NCBI GenBank assembly: GCA_965218555.1
Contig: OZ244625.1
Span: 558,001 to 622,000 of the forward strand
Source of the DNA: JAPPLB01 sp965218555
GTDB lineage: Bacteria > Acidobacteriota > Terriglobia > Bryobacterales > UBA6623
DNA length: 64,000 bases
Reading direction: 5' to 3'
Shown: piece by piece, positions 1 to 9,354 of the stretch
How positions within the stretch are numbered: position 1 is the stretch's first letter
How the letters are laid out: the number at the start of each line of letters is the position of its first letter
Translations under genes and position numbers: made by a program
The notes under the pieces: generated by a model
The model's input: the letters and a program-made list of their open reading frames with translations, nothing else
Databases searched by the model: none
What the model was told of the DNA's origin: nothing

Positions 1-88
1 GCTCCGTCTCACGGATTTCGAGAATGCTCACCGTTGATGTCTGCGGGGTTGCGATCATGGGGCTCCGTCACAAGGGAGTTGATGCAGA

Positions 89-1333
89 ATGACGAATCTA
101 CTGTTGCGGCCAGTGTTCCTTGGCTGCCTTTTGACAGGCTCGCTCTTCGCGCAATATGACCTGCTGCTCAAGGGCGGTCATCTGATCGACGCCAAGAACG
201 TGATAGATGAGGCAAAGGACGTCGCCATCCAGGACGGCCGTATCGCAGCGGTGGCCGACAGCATCGATCCTTCCAAAGCCGCGAAGGTGGTTGACGTCGC
301 CGGCCTTTACGTCATGCCCGGGCTGGTCGATATCCACGTGCATGTCTACGCCGGCACCGGCATGAAGGGTGCTTATTCCGGCGACAACAGTGTCTATCCC
401 GACGGCTTCTCGTTCCGCTCCGGCGTAACGACGATGGTGGATGTCGGCAGTTCCGGCTGGCGCAACTTCCCCGACTTCAAACAACGTGTTATCGACCGTG
501 CCCGCACCCGTGTTCTCGCCATGCTCAATATTGTCGGCAGAGGCATGGGCGGCGACCCGATCGAGCAGAATCTCGACGACATGGATGCAGCTGCCACCAC
601 CAAGATGGCCAAGCAATACCCCGAGACGATCGTCGGCGTCAAAACAGCTCACTACAGAGGTCCGGAATGGATTCCCGTTGAGCGCGCGGTCGAAGTGGGT
701 ACGAAGGCCGACATCCCTGTTATGGTCGACTTCGGCTATTTTCTCGAGGAGCGGCCCTTTGAAGAACTCGTGACGAAGAAACTGCGGCCCGGCGACATGT
801 ACACGCATACTTATCTCGGCCGCGTACCCCTGCTTGACGAGGAAAACAAGCCACGCCCCTATCTCTTTGAAGCACAGAAACGAGGAGTGAAGTTCGATGT
901 GGGCCACGGCGGCGGCAGCTTCTGGTGGTTCCAGGCCGTGCCATGCGTGAAAAACGGATTCATCGCCGACTCCATTTCGACCGACCTGCACATCGGCAGT
1001 ATGAACGGCGGCATGAAGAACATGGCCAATGTCATGTCGAAGTTCCTGGCGCTTGGCGTCCCGCTCAAGGATGTGGTGCGCAAGTCCACCTGGGAACCCG
1101 CGAAGCAGATCAAACGTACTGAGCTGGGACACCTCAGTGTCGGCGCCGGCGCCGACGTTGCCGTCTTTGGACTGGACAAGGGAAAGTTCGGGTTCCTCGA
1201 CATCAGGAACACGCGCTACGAGGGCGAACAACTGCTCACCTGTGAACTTACGCTGCGTGACGGCAGAGTCATGTGGGACCTCAACGGGCGCACCGGCACG
1301 CCGTGGGAAGAGGTTCAGACTAACGGCCGGTAG
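89..1333 (+). CDS. Exported amidohydrolase/deacetylase family metallohydrolase, copy 1
   Basis: This is a 414-aa metal-dependent amidohydrolase of the EF_0837/AHA_3915 type (amidohydrolase superfamily, dihydroorotase-like fold). A hydrophobic N-terminus ending near SLFAQ looks like a signal peptide, so the enzyme probably acts in the periplasm. The metal ligands expected for the family are all visible: the HVH motif in DIHVHVYAG, the candidate carbamylated lysine in VGVKTAHY, one histidine in DMYTHTY, one in DVGHGGGSF, and the aspartate in STDLHIGSMN. Related enzymes hydrolyse N-acyl or ring amides, but the substrate cannot be read from the sequence. It is the first of five tandem paralogues on the same strand, with 47 bp to the next. 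An AAGGGAG element lies about 13 nt before the ATG. The gene may be co-transcribed with what lies upstream of the window. Confidence 0.85.
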   Translation: MTNLLLRPVFLGCLLTGSLFAQYDLLLKGGHLIDAKNVIDEAKDVAIQDGRIAAVADSIDPSKAAKVVDVAGLYVMPGLVDIHVHVYAGTGMKGAYSGDNSVYPDGFSFRSGVTTMVDVGSSGWRNFPDFKQRVIDRARTRVLAMLNIVGRGMGGDPIEQNLDDMDAAATTKMAKQYPETIVGVKTAHYRGPEWIPVERAVEVGTKADIPVMVDFGYFLEERPFEELVTKKLRPGDMYTHTYLGRVPLLDEENKPRPYLFEAQKRGVKFDVGHGGGSFWWFQAVPCVKNGFIADSISTDLHIGSMNGGMKNMANVMSKFLALGVPLKDVVRKSTWEPAKQIKRTELGHLSVGAGADVAVFGLDKGKFGFLDIRNTRYEGEQLLTCELTLRDGRVMWDLNGRTGTPWEEVQTNGR

Positions 1334-1380
1334 CTTCACTCGATTGGACTACACCGAGGCTACTTGGAGGCTTATAGCTA

Positions 1381-2634
1381 ATGAAAACCCTGGCTCTGGC
1401 AGTCGGTTTGGCGTTGGCGGGAACCGCCCTCACTCATGCCCAATACGACGTGTTGCTCAAGGGCGGTCACGTCATTGACCCTCACAACGAAATCAACTCC
1501 GCCCGGGACGTTGCCGTCAAGGATGGGAAAATCGCCCGCGTCGCGGCCGACATCCCCGCATCTGAAGCCGAGAAAGTCGTCGATGTCTCCGGGCTCTACG
1601 TCACCCCCGGCCTGATCGACATTCACGTTCATGTTTACGCCGGCACCGGCGCGCGCCGTGGCTACAACGGCGACAGCAGCGTCTACCCGGACGGTTTTAC
1701 CTTTCGCTCGGGTGTTACCACCGTCGTCGACGTCGGCAGCTCCGGCTGGGAACAGTTCGAGGATTTCAAGGACCGCGTCATCGACCGCTCCCAAACGCGT
1801 GTTCTCGTGATGCTCAATATCATCAGCGCGGGCATGACCAGCGGCGACGAAGAGCATGACATCCAAGAGATGGACCCTGAGGCGACGGCCGGCATGGCAA
1901 AAAAATATCCGGGGGTGATCGTTGGGGTAAAGAGCGCGCACTATCGCCACCCCGATTGGACTTCCGTCGAGCGCGCCGTTGAAGCAGGACGGTTGGCGGA
2001 CATTCCTGTCATGATCGACTTCGGGAGGAATCATCCCGACACGCGTCCACTCGCCGATCTGCTGACCAAGAAACTGAGGCCGGGCGACATCTACACGCAC
2101 TGTTTCTCGGGCAACCGAGATGAGCTGATCTCCGATAACGGCAAGATCAACCCCGGCATGTTTGCGGGCCGCCGGCGCGGCGTCTACTTCGACATCGGCC
2201 ACGGCGGCGGCAGCTTTCGCTGGAACGTCGCGGTAGCAGCGCTGCAACAGGGTTTCCCGCCCGACTCCATTTCCACCGATCTGCACATCGGCAGCATGAA
2301 TCGCGGCATGCAGACGATGATTCGCACCGTCTCGAAGATCTACAACCTCGACGTACCGCTCTACGACGTCATCGAAATGTCCACGAGCAACCCCGCCCGT
2401 CAAATCAAGCGAACCGACCTCGGCCACTTGAGCGAAGGCGCCGTGGCCGACGTGGCCGTCTTCCGTGATGATCGCGGCGTATACGGGTTCGCCGATTCAC
2501 GGGGAGCCCGCTACACGGGAAACAAGCTGCTCGAGTGTGAGCTGACCTTGCGCGCGGGCGAAGTCCGGTGGGACTTGAACGGGCGAGCCGGCGTCCACTG
2601 GAAGGATGTGAGGGAGCGACGCCCACGGCGCTAG
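1381..2634 (+). CDS. Exported amidohydrolase/deacetylase family metallohydrolase, copy 2
   Basis: This 417-aa protein is the second tandem paralogue. It has a clear Sec signal peptide (starts MKTLALAVGLALAG, cleavage near THAQ). The ligand set is intact: DIHVHVYAG, VGVKSAHY, DIYTHCF, DIGHGGGSF and STDLHIGSMN. The middle of the protein differs from copies 1, 3 and 4. It has NHPDTRPLADLL where those copies have a shorter (D/E)ERPFEELV-type stretch, a feature it shares with copy 5, so substrate contacts may differ. A GGAGG ribosome binding site lies 11 nt before the ATG. It probably forms one transcript with its neighbours. The family is certain, the reaction is not. Confidence 0.85.
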   Translation: MKTLALAVGLALAGTALTHAQYDVLLKGGHVIDPHNEINSARDVAVKDGKIARVAADIPASEAEKVVDVSGLYVTPGLIDIHVHVYAGTGARRGYNGDSSVYPDGFTFRSGVTTVVDVGSSGWEQFEDFKDRVIDRSQTRVLVMLNIISAGMTSGDEEHDIQEMDPEATAGMAKKYPGVIVGVKSAHYRHPDWTSVERAVEAGRLADIPVMIDFGRNHPDTRPLADLLTKKLRPGDIYTHCFSGNRDELISDNGKINPGMFAGRRRGVYFDIGHGGGSFRWNVAVAALQQGFPPDSISTDLHIGSMNRGMQTMIRTVSKIYNLDVPLYDVIEMSTSNPARQIKRTDLGHLSEGAVADVAVFRDDRGVYGFADSRGARYTGNKLLECELTLRAGEVRWDLNGRAGVHWKDVRERRPRR

Positions 2635-2661
2635 AGAAGCCGACAGGCGGGAGACATCACC

Positions 2662-3927
2662 ATGAAAGCCATCCACTTCGTTATCACGCTTCTGATCGCC
2701 GCCGGCGCCCTCCAAGCCGACGCCCCTTACGATCTGCTCCTCAAAGGCGGCCACGTCATCGATCCAAAGAACAACCTGAACACGACGATGGATGTCGCCA
2801 TCAACGACGGGAAAATCGCTCGCGTTGCTCCTGCTATCGATCCTGTCGAAGCCCGCCGAAGCGTCGATGTCTCCGGCTTCTACGTGACGCCGGGCTTGGT
2901 CGACATCCACGTCCACGTTTACGCCGGCACCGGGATGCGCGGCGCTTATTCGGGAGACAACAGCGTTTACCCCGACGGCCACAGCTTCCGCAGCGGTGTG
3001 ACGACGGTCGTCGACGTGGGCAGCTCGGGCTGGCGCAATTTCGAGGACTTCAAAGACCGCGTCATCGATCGCCAACGGACCCGCATTCTCGCCATGCTGA
3101 ATATCGTCGGCAAAGGTATGGGTGGACGCAAAATCGAGCAGAACACCGATGACATGGACGCCAAGGCGACCGCCGAGATGGCCAAGAAATATCCCGACAC
3201 GATCGTCGGCGTGAAAACCGCCCATTACCAGCCGCCAGACTGGATCGCCGTTGACCGCGCCGTCGAAGCCGGCAGGATGGCGAACATTCCCGTCATGGTC
3301 GACTTCGGCGCATTCACGGACGAGCGGCCTTTCGAGGAACTCGTCACCAAGCGTCTCCGCCCCGGCGACATGTATACCCACATGTACCTGGGCCGCGTTC
3401 CCATGCTCGACGCGAATGGCAAGCTGCGCCCCTATCTTCACGAGGCCCGCAAGCGCGGCGTCAAGTTCGACGTGGGCCACGGCGGCGGCAGCTTCCTCTG
3501 GAAGCAGGCAGTCCCGGCGATCGAGCAGGGATGGATCCCCGACTCGATCTCGACCGACCTGCACATCACCAGCATGAATCGCGGCATGAAAGACATGACC
3601 AACGTGATGTCGAAGATCCTCAACCGGGGTATCTCGCTCTATGACGTAGTCAAGATGTCGACCTGGAATCCTGCGCAACAGATCAAGCGGCTCGAATTCG
3701 GACATCTCAGTGTCGGCACGCCGGCCGACGTCGCCGTGCTGCGCGTCGACCGGGGCGAGTTTGGTTTTCTCGACGTGCGCAACGGCCTCTTCGAGAGCGA
3801 CAAGAAAATCGCGGCCGAGATGACCATCCACGGCGGCCTCATCGCCTGGGACGTCAGTGCTCGCGCAAGCCTGGACTGGACGGACTTCTACCGAAGCCGG
3901 CAACGCAGGCGAGGCCGCCGCCCGTGA
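2662..3927 (+). CDS. Exported amidohydrolase/deacetylase family metallohydrolase, copy 3
   Basis: This 421-aa protein is the third tandem paralogue and starts 27 bp after copy 2. The N-terminus (MKAIHFVITLLIAAGALQADA) is a signal peptide. The metal-site motifs DIHVHVYAG, VGVKTAHY, DMYTHMY, DVGHGGGSF and STDLHITSMN are all present. By eye it is closest to copy 1, sharing FEELVTK(K/R)LRPGDMYTH. The C-terminus has a basic tail rich in arginine (SRQRRRGRRP) that the other copies lack. A GGGAG ribosome binding site lies upstream of the ATG. The role is inferred to be periplasmic amide hydrolysis, substrate unknown. Confidence 0.85.
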   Translation: MKAIHFVITLLIAAGALQADAPYDLLLKGGHVIDPKNNLNTTMDVAINDGKIARVAPAIDPVEARRSVDVSGFYVTPGLVDIHVHVYAGTGMRGAYSGDNSVYPDGHSFRSGVTTVVDVGSSGWRNFEDFKDRVIDRQRTRILAMLNIVGKGMGGRKIEQNTDDMDAKATAEMAKKYPDTIVGVKTAHYQPPDWIAVDRAVEAGRMANIPVMVDFGAFTDERPFEELVTKRLRPGDMYTHMYLGRVPMLDANGKLRPYLHEARKRGVKFDVGHGGGSFLWKQAVPAIEQGWIPDSISTDLHITSMNRGMKDMTNVMSKILNRGISLYDVVKMSTWNPAQQIKRLEFGHLSVGTPADVAVLRVDRGEFGFLDVRNGLFESDKKIAAEMTIHGGLIAWDVSARASLDWTDFYRSRQRRRGRRP

Positions 3928-3986
3928 CCATCAATGCATCGGCGCCGCGCCGACGATAGGCGCTAATAGACAGAAAGGATGCACGC

Positions 3987-5228
3987 ATGAAACTCTCCAC
4001 GCTCTTGATCGGACTCCTGCTAATCCCATGCTCGTTGACGGCCCAGACTTACGACCTGTTGCTGAAGGGCGGAAGGGTCATCGACCCGCGCAACGGCATC
4101 AACGCCCAGATGGACGTCGCCGTCTCAGGCAACAAGATTGCCCGCGTCGCCGAAAGCATCACCCCCACAGACGCCAAAATGACGGTCGACGTCTCCGGCT
4201 TCTATGTGACGCCGGGGCTCGTTGATATCCACGTTCACGTCTATACCGGTACCGGGAACAAGAATTCCTACACCGGCGACCGAAGCGTCTACCCCGACGG
4301 CTTTACCTTCCGCAGCGGCGTGACCACGGTCGTCGATGCGGGCAGCTCGGGTTGGACCAATTTCCCCGACTTCAAGGACCGCATCATCGACATCTCGAAG
4401 ACCCGCGTCCTCGCCCTGCTCAACATCGTGGGCAAGGGCATGGCCGGCCGCAATGACATCGAGCAGGATACGTCTGACATGGACCCCAAAGCCACCGCGA
4501 AACGAGCCAAGGAATACCCCGACACCATCGTGGGCATCAAGTCGGCGCACTTCCACGGGCCCGAGTGGACCTCCGTCGACAGAGCCGTCGAGGCCGGCAA
4601 ACTGGCCGAACTGCCTGTCATGATCGACTTCGGAACGTTTCAAGAAGCCCGACCCTTCCAGGAACTCGTTCTCGACCACCTGCGTCCCGGTGACATCTAC
4701 ACTCACGGGTACAAACGCCAAGTGCCCTACGTGGACGACAAGCACAAGCTGCTCCCTTATCTCGCGCAGGCCCGAAAGCGCGGCGTCAAGTTCGACGTTG
4801 GCCATGGCGGCGGCAGCTTCTCGTGGAAAAACGCCGTCCCCGCGATCCGTCAAGGCTTTTGGCCCGACTCGATCTCGACCGACCTGCACATCGGCAGCAT
4901 GAACGCCGGCATGAAGGACATGACCAATGTCATGTCGAAGATCCTCAGCCAGGGCGTGGCGCTTTACGACGTAATCAAAATGTCCACCTGGAACCCGGCG
5001 CAACAAATGAAACGCACCGATCTCGGCCACCTCAGCGAAGGAGCTGTCGCCGATATCGCCGTCCTGCGGCTTGACCACGGCCGTTTCGGCCTCGTCGACG
5101 CCCAGAGAGCCCGTCTCATGTCCACGAAGCTACTGGTCTGCGAAATGACGATCCGTGACGGCGCAGTCGCCTGGGACCGCAACGGCCGAACCGCCACCGA
5201 CTACCGCGAGGCCTACGGCTTGATGTAG
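3987..5228 (+). CDS. Exported amidohydrolase/deacetylase family metallohydrolase, copy 4
   Basis: This 413-aa protein is the fourth tandem paralogue. It has a signal peptide (MKLSTLLIGLLLIPCSLTAQ). The metal ligands are conserved in DIHVHVYTG, VGIKSAHF, DIYTHGY, DVGHGGGSF and STDLHIGSMN. The segment after the second metal histidine (KRQVPYVDDKHKLLPYLAQARKR) differs from copies 1 and 3, which fits a changed substrate pocket. An AAAGGA ribosome binding site precedes the ATG. It lies in the same array and orientation as its neighbours, with gaps of about 50-60 bp. Confidence 0.85.
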   Translation: MKLSTLLIGLLLIPCSLTAQTYDLLLKGGRVIDPRNGINAQMDVAVSGNKIARVAESITPTDAKMTVDVSGFYVTPGLVDIHVHVYTGTGNKNSYTGDRSVYPDGFTFRSGVTTVVDAGSSGWTNFPDFKDRIIDISKTRVLALLNIVGKGMAGRNDIEQDTSDMDPKATAKRAKEYPDTIVGIKSAHFHGPEWTSVDRAVEAGKLAELPVMIDFGTFQEARPFQELVLDHLRPGDIYTHGYKRQVPYVDDKHKLLPYLAQARKRGVKFDVGHGGGSFSWKNAVPAIRQGFWPDSISTDLHIGSMNAGMKDMTNVMSKILSQGVALYDVIKMSTWNPAQQMKRTDLGHLSEGAVADIAVLRLDHGRFGLVDAQRARLMSTKLLVCEMTIRDGAVAWDRNGRTATDYREAYGLM

Positions 5229-5274
5229 CAATACCCAGTCCACAGCCCCGCGCCACGGAAGGATATTCGACCCC

Positions 5275-6558
5275 ATGACGAAACAAGCCTGCGTTTGTTT
5301 CCTTACTGTTATCGCCCTGCTTGCCGGCTGCGGAGGCGGCGAGGCTCTACCCGAGTCGTACGGCATGCTTCTCAAGGGAGGGCATGTCATCGATCCCAAA
5401 AACGAGATCAGCGCCGCGATGGATGTCGCGATTGATGAGGGCAAGATCGTCGCCGTCCGCGAAAACCTTCCCGAAGACCGCGCCGGAAAAGTCGTTGACG
5501 TCAGCGGCCTCTACGTCACACCCGGCCTGATCGATCTGCACGCCCACGTCTATGCCGGCACCGGAATGCCCGGAGTGCTCACCGGCGATAGCAGTGTCTA
5601 CCCCGATCACTTCAGCTTTCGCTCCGGGTGCACGACGCTCGTTGACGTCGGCAGCTCCGGGCATCGCAACTTCGAGGACTTCAAGGACCGTGTCATCGAC
5701 CGTTCCAAGACGCGCGTCCTGGTCATGCTGAACGTCGCCGGGGGTGGTATGGGGCCCGACGGCGAGGACAATCCGGAAGACATGGAGCCTGAAAAAATCG
5801 CCGCGATGGCCAAGAAGTACCCCGACATCATCGTAGGCGTCAAGACCGCACACTACTCCGGGCCCGAATGGGTTTCCGTCGAGCGCGCCGTCGAGGCGGC
5901 CGGCTTCGCGGATATTCCGGTCATGGTCGACTTCGGCCGCAATTTCCCCAAGGAACGGCCGATCGGGGAACTCTACCTCGAAAAGCTCCGCCCCGGCGAC
6001 ATCTACACGCACATGTACTCGGGATTGCGCGTTGAACTGACCGACGAGGGGAAGATCAATCCGTCGATGTTCCAGGGCCGCGAGCGCGGCATCATTTTCG
6101 ACATCGGCCACGGCGGAGGCAGCTTCACCTGGCGCGTGGCTGTCCCCGCTTACGAGCAGGGCTTCCCGCCCGACACTATCTCGACCGACCTCCACACCGG
6201 CAGCATGAATGCCGGCATGAAGGACATGACCAACGTCATGTCGAAAATCCTCAATCTCGGCTCATCGCTCGAGGAGGTCGTCCACATGTCGACCTGGAAG
6301 CCGGCCGAGGTCATCAAGCACACCGAACTTGGTCACCTGAGCGAAGGCGCCATCGCGGATGTGGCCGTGCTGCGGCTCGACGAGGGGGACTTCGGTTTTC
6401 TCGACGTCCGGCGCATTACCCGCAAAGGCAACAAACTCCTGACCGCCGAATTGACGATCAAGGACGGCCTTGTGGAGTGGGACCTGAACGGCCGCGCCGG
6501 CGAAGACTGGGAAACCTTCTACGCCCACGAAGAAAACCGGGTCGATCCCTGGCGCTAG
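5275..6558 (+). CDS. Amidohydrolase/deacetylase family lipoprotein, copy 5
   Basis: This 427-aa protein is the last of the five tandem paralogues. It differs in export: the N-terminus ends in the lipobox ALLAGC followed by GGGEAL, so it is probably a lipoprotein rather than a soluble periplasmic enzyme. The catalytic motifs are intact (DLHAHVYAG, VGVKTAHY, DIYTHMY, DIGHGGGSF, STDLHTGSMN). It shares the (N/R)FPKERPIGEL-type insertion with copy 2. A GGAAGGA ribosome binding site precedes the ATG. Its last 4 bp overlap the stop of the convergent peroxidase gene, so there is no room for a conventional terminator between them. Confidence 0.85.
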   Translation: MTKQACVCFLTVIALLAGCGGGEALPESYGMLLKGGHVIDPKNEISAAMDVAIDEGKIVAVRENLPEDRAGKVVDVSGLYVTPGLIDLHAHVYAGTGMPGVLTGDSSVYPDHFSFRSGCTTLVDVGSSGHRNFEDFKDRVIDRSKTRVLVMLNVAGGGMGPDGEDNPEDMEPEKIAAMAKKYPDIIVGVKTAHYSGPEWVSVERAVEAAGFADIPVMVDFGRNFPKERPIGELYLEKLRPGDIYTHMYSGLRVELTDEGKINPSMFQGRERGIIFDIGHGGGSFTWRVAVPAYEQGFPPDTISTDLHTGSMNAGMKDMTNVMSKILNLGSSLEEVVHMSTWKPAEVIKHTELGHLSEGAIADVAVLRLDEGDFGFLDVRRITRKGNKLLTAELTIKDGLVEWDLNGRAGEDWETFYAHEENRVDPWR

Positions 6559-7643
6559 TCTGTGGGAGCCCCCGTATCCGCCGCCATCTCGGCGCTTAGC
6601 GACTTCAAGAACTCTTCCAGGTCCACGCGTTCTTGGCCCGTCAGGTGGTCGAGTTCCTTGAGATCCTTGTCGAGCCATTCATTCGAGTTGCCGGCGCCGA
6701 TGTAGAAGTCGATCACTTCCTTCAGCGTCTTCAAGCTGCCATCGTGCATGTAGGGTGCGCTCTCGGCGATATTGCGCAGGCCGGGCGTCTTGAACGCGCC
6801 GCGATCAGCGTCGTTTTCCGTCACTTCGTAGCGGCCAAGGTCCTCCAGCGTCCCGTCCAGGTTGGCGCCGACGCCCAGGTTATGGAACTTGTCGTCGGTG
6901 AAGAGCGCATAGTCCTCTTCCATCGCATGGCAGACTTCGCAATTGCCCTTCGCGGGATCGCGAAACACTTCCAGCCCCCGCTTGGCCGACTCACTGAGAG
7001 CATCCCCGTCACCGCCGTACAGGTAACGGTCGAACGGAGAGTTGCCGCTCAGGACGGTGCGCTCGAAGCTGGCGATGGCTTTCCCAATGCGCTCGTAGGT
7101 GATGTCGCCGGACCCGAAGGCCTTTTCGAAATCCTCGACATAGCTGGCGTCCTCGGCGAGCTGCTTCTCTACCGCATCAAGCGTGTTCGCCATCTCAACC
7201 GAGTTCTGCACGGGCCCCTCGGCCTGGTTCTCCAGGCTTGGTGACCGGCCATCCCAGAACTGTGTCGTGAAGTACGCCGCGTTGATTACCGTCGGTGCCT
7301 GCCGGCCGCCCTTCTTGCCGCCAACGCCGCTCGAAAACTGATCCGGGTCCGCGAAGCCGGCATCCGGCCGATGGCAGGATGCGCACGAGATCGAATCGTC
7401 GACGGAAAGGCGCTTGTCGAAATAGAGCCGGCGTCCCAGCGCGATGGTCTCCGCGGTCGGTGGGTTGTCAGCGGGCACCGGAACCGGCGGCAGCCCCAGA
7501 GGGACAGCGATTTCAATCGTTTCGCCTACCGGCGCCGATGAGATCGGGACCTCCGGTTCCGGCTCTACACCGCATGAAATCAGAGCGGTCAAGCAGACCG
7601 AAAAGAGCACAAAAGTGGCTATCCAAAAACGATTCCGTGACAT
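6555..7643 (-). CDS. Di-haem cytochrome c peroxidase (MauG/CcpA family) lipoprotein
   Basis: This 362-aa protein is a di-haem cytochrome c peroxidase/MauG-type enzyme, which would reduce peroxide or oxidise a partner in the periplasm. Two CXXCH haem sites are visible, SCASCH and NCEVCH, with the family segment APTVINAAYFTTQFWDGR between them. The start is placed at the ATG at 7643 because it gives a lipoprotein signal (LFSVCLTALISCGVEP) and has an AGAAGGA site just upstream. An open frame extends further 5' but encodes nothing family-like. The stop overlaps the convergent amidohydrolase copy 5 by 4 bp. The electron partner and substrate are not visible from context. Confidence 0.88.
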   Translation of the reverse strand: MSRNRFWIATFVLFSVCLTALISCGVEPEPEVPISSAPVGETIEIAVPLGLPPVPVPADNPPTAETIALGRRLYFDKRLSVDDSISCASCHRPDAGFADPDQFSSGVGGKKGGRQAPTVINAAYFTTQFWDGRSPSLENQAEGPVQNSVEMANTLDAVEKQLAEDASYVEDFEKAFGSGDITYERIGKAIASFERTVLSGNSPFDRYLYGGDGDALSESAKRGLEVFRDPAKGNCEVCHAMEEDYALFTDDKFHNLGVGANLDGTLEDLGRYEVTENDADRGAFKTPGLRNIAESAPYMHDGSLKTLKEVIDFYIGAGNSNEWLDKDLKELDHLTGQERVDLEEFLKSLSAEMAADTGAPTD

Positions 7644-7777
7644 TTCCTTCTCCGGGCGAGGACCGCAAAGGAGCGGCTCCAACGAGTGATAACTTCTCAG
7701 AATCGTGGGTGCCGGCGGCTTTGTCAACTCGGCGGGAGCTGCAGAGCAAAACAACGGCTTTCCGTGCGGGGAAGGTT

Positions 7778-8425
7778 CTACTCGTCCGCGTGACCATAAA
7801 CGACGATGCCGATCGGCCCTCCCACCACCTTCACGTCGACCACCCAATGCTCCAGGTCGTTCTGCCAGATATTCGGGCTGCCGTCGCCCCCGGCCGTCTC
7901 GGCCCGGGCGATGGTCGGGTGCGAATTCCCGACCTTGTAGCTCAACTCGACCAAGTCGTCGAACCCGTAGTTCTTGCTCGCCTCGGTATCTGCGGCCGCC
8001 GGTGTCAACAGGACGAAATCCCGGCTCGGTGCGGCGCCCATGTGGTCGCCGTCTTCGGGGTGCAGCCCGTAGCGCAGGGTATAGATACCGGCGGGAATGT
8101 GCTGCTCGCGATAGTCGGAGCCTTTATCGGGGAATTGAGCGAGACCCACGAGCGCGCCTTCGGGGATCGTAGTAAACCGAATGCCGAAACCCGATACCGG
8201 ATCGCCTTCGAACGCCGATTTCCGGCCCCAGAATTCGGCGACAACCTTTCCGTCAGGGTCTTTCACGCGCACGCCTTCGCCATGCAGCATGGCCGTCACG
8301 GCCTCTGGCACCCCGTCCGCCGGAGGCGAGCCCGCCGGCTCGATGGAGAAGTCCGCCGCCAGCGCCGGAAGGGCGATCAGAAGGGCCAAGCCGATATGAA
8401 TGGGCCGCAGGACGTTCGTTCTCAT
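7778..8425 (-). CDS. Secreted protein of unknown function, DUF2911-like
   Basis: This 215-aa protein has a clear signal peptide (hydrophobic run LALLIALPALAADF). I do not recognise it with certainty. The central stretch IPAGIYTLRYGLHPEDGDHMG has the pattern of DUF2911-type beta-sandwich proteins, in which a 'PAGxYxL' strand precedes an acidic loop. It has no cysteines in the mature part and no catalytic motif I can name. A GGAG site lies 9 nt before the ATG. It is followed after 134 bp by the peroxidase gene on the same strand, so the two could share a transcript, though the gap is long. Confidence 0.65.
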   Translation of the reverse strand: MRTNVLRPIHIGLALLIALPALAADFSIEPAGSPPADGVPEAVTAMLHGEGVRVKDPDGKVVAEFWGRKSAFEGDPVSGFGIRFTTIPEGALVGLAQFPDKGSDYREQHIPAGIYTLRYGLHPEDGDHMGAAPSRDFVLLTPAAADTEASKNYGFDDLVELSYKVGNSHPTIARAETAGGDGSPNIWQNDLEHWVVDVKVVGGPIGIVVYGHADE

Positions 8426-8577
8426 GTGAAAATCTCCTCTCTCCCAACCTACGTGCGAACATTACACAGGTTACCTTGGAGCGTGAATAAGTGTGAACCC
8501 TCAAAAGCGATAGGGAGCCGCACAGCGGCCCCCTTCTCGTAGAAACAGAAATCTGCTTGCGGTTGGTTCGACTGTGT

Positions 8578-9264
8578 TTAGTCGCTGACAGTCTCGCTCA
8601 TCTCGAACGTGCCGATGTAAGCGTTGCTGCGGTTCCGCTCGTCAAAGCGAACACCGAGCCCTTCGCCGTCGAAGCGCGCCTGTATACCGAAGGCGGCCAT
8701 CGCATGGTCGAGGCTGACGAGCGGCGTGAAATAGAGGTCGTCCAGGTGGCAGAGCGAGTCGCTATCGCGGATCGGGCGCGTCCGGACCTTGATCAGGTCG
8801 CCGACTTCCACATTGGCACGCCTGGCGTGCATGCCGCCTTCGAAGCTCATCGAGATCGGGGCCTCCATACGGTTGGTCACCGTCTCGACCAAATCGCCGC
8901 CCATCGCCCTGGCGAAGCTCTCCAGCGCCGAGCGCTGCGCATCGGAGGCCTGCTCATCGAAAATCAACACGGCCTTGGCCGGATACGGGTTGTTGAAGGG
9001 ATCACCCAGCGTCCCGCTCGCCTTGACGACGGCCGCGACACCGAGCCCGTCGAGAGCGACGTTGTGCCAGCTTCCTTCATCGATCCGCCAAGTCATCACC
9101 GCCAACTCGCCGACGAGTCCCAGCTCGGAGTTAGCGAAGCAGTGCGACGTGTACACTTCCGCGTTCCGGGCTTCCACATAGGTGCCCCAAATGTCGACCG
9201 CGCCGGCCGTTGCCGCTACGATCAGCGACAGAACAATCAAGCTCGCAAAACGAAAGCCTTTCAT
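8578..9264 (-). CDS. DUF1326 domain-containing exported protein
   Basis: This 228-aa protein has an N-terminal signal (FASLIVLSLIVAATAGAVD) and then the features of DUF1326 proteins: a starting WGTYVEARNAEVYTSHC, the central GVAAVVKASGTLGDPFNNPYPAKAVLIFDEQA-like segment, and a late GVRFDERNRSNAYIGTFEMS. The function of the family is unknown. The AAGGAGG ribosome binding site is strong and well spaced, which supports the start. It is separated from the next minus-strand gene by about 150 bp. Confidence 0.8.
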   Translation of the reverse strand: MKGFRFASLIVLSLIVAATAGAVDIWGTYVEARNAEVYTSHCFANSELGLVGELAVMTWRIDEGSWHNVALDGLGVAAVVKASGTLGDPFNNPYPAKAVLIFDEQASDAQRSALESFARAMGGDLVETVTNRMEAPISMSFEGGMHARRANVEVGDLIKVRTRPIRDSDSLCHLDDLYFTPLVSLDHAMAAFGIQARFDGEGLGVRFDERNRSNAYIGTFEMSETVSD

Positions 9265-9354
9265 GGTGGTCCTCCTTATGAACTCCGTCCGTACTTGCTG
9301 ATTCCAGATTTGATCATCAGTTTACTATAGGCGCCGCGGGATTGCGGTAAAGAA

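Noticed and set aside
98..1339. Long open frame (413 codons) antisense to amidohydrolase copy 1, and similar ones opposite copies 2-5, gyrA and both giant proteases
   Set aside because: These follow from high GC at third codon positions. They have no family motifs, no ribosome binding sites and mirror real genes exactly.
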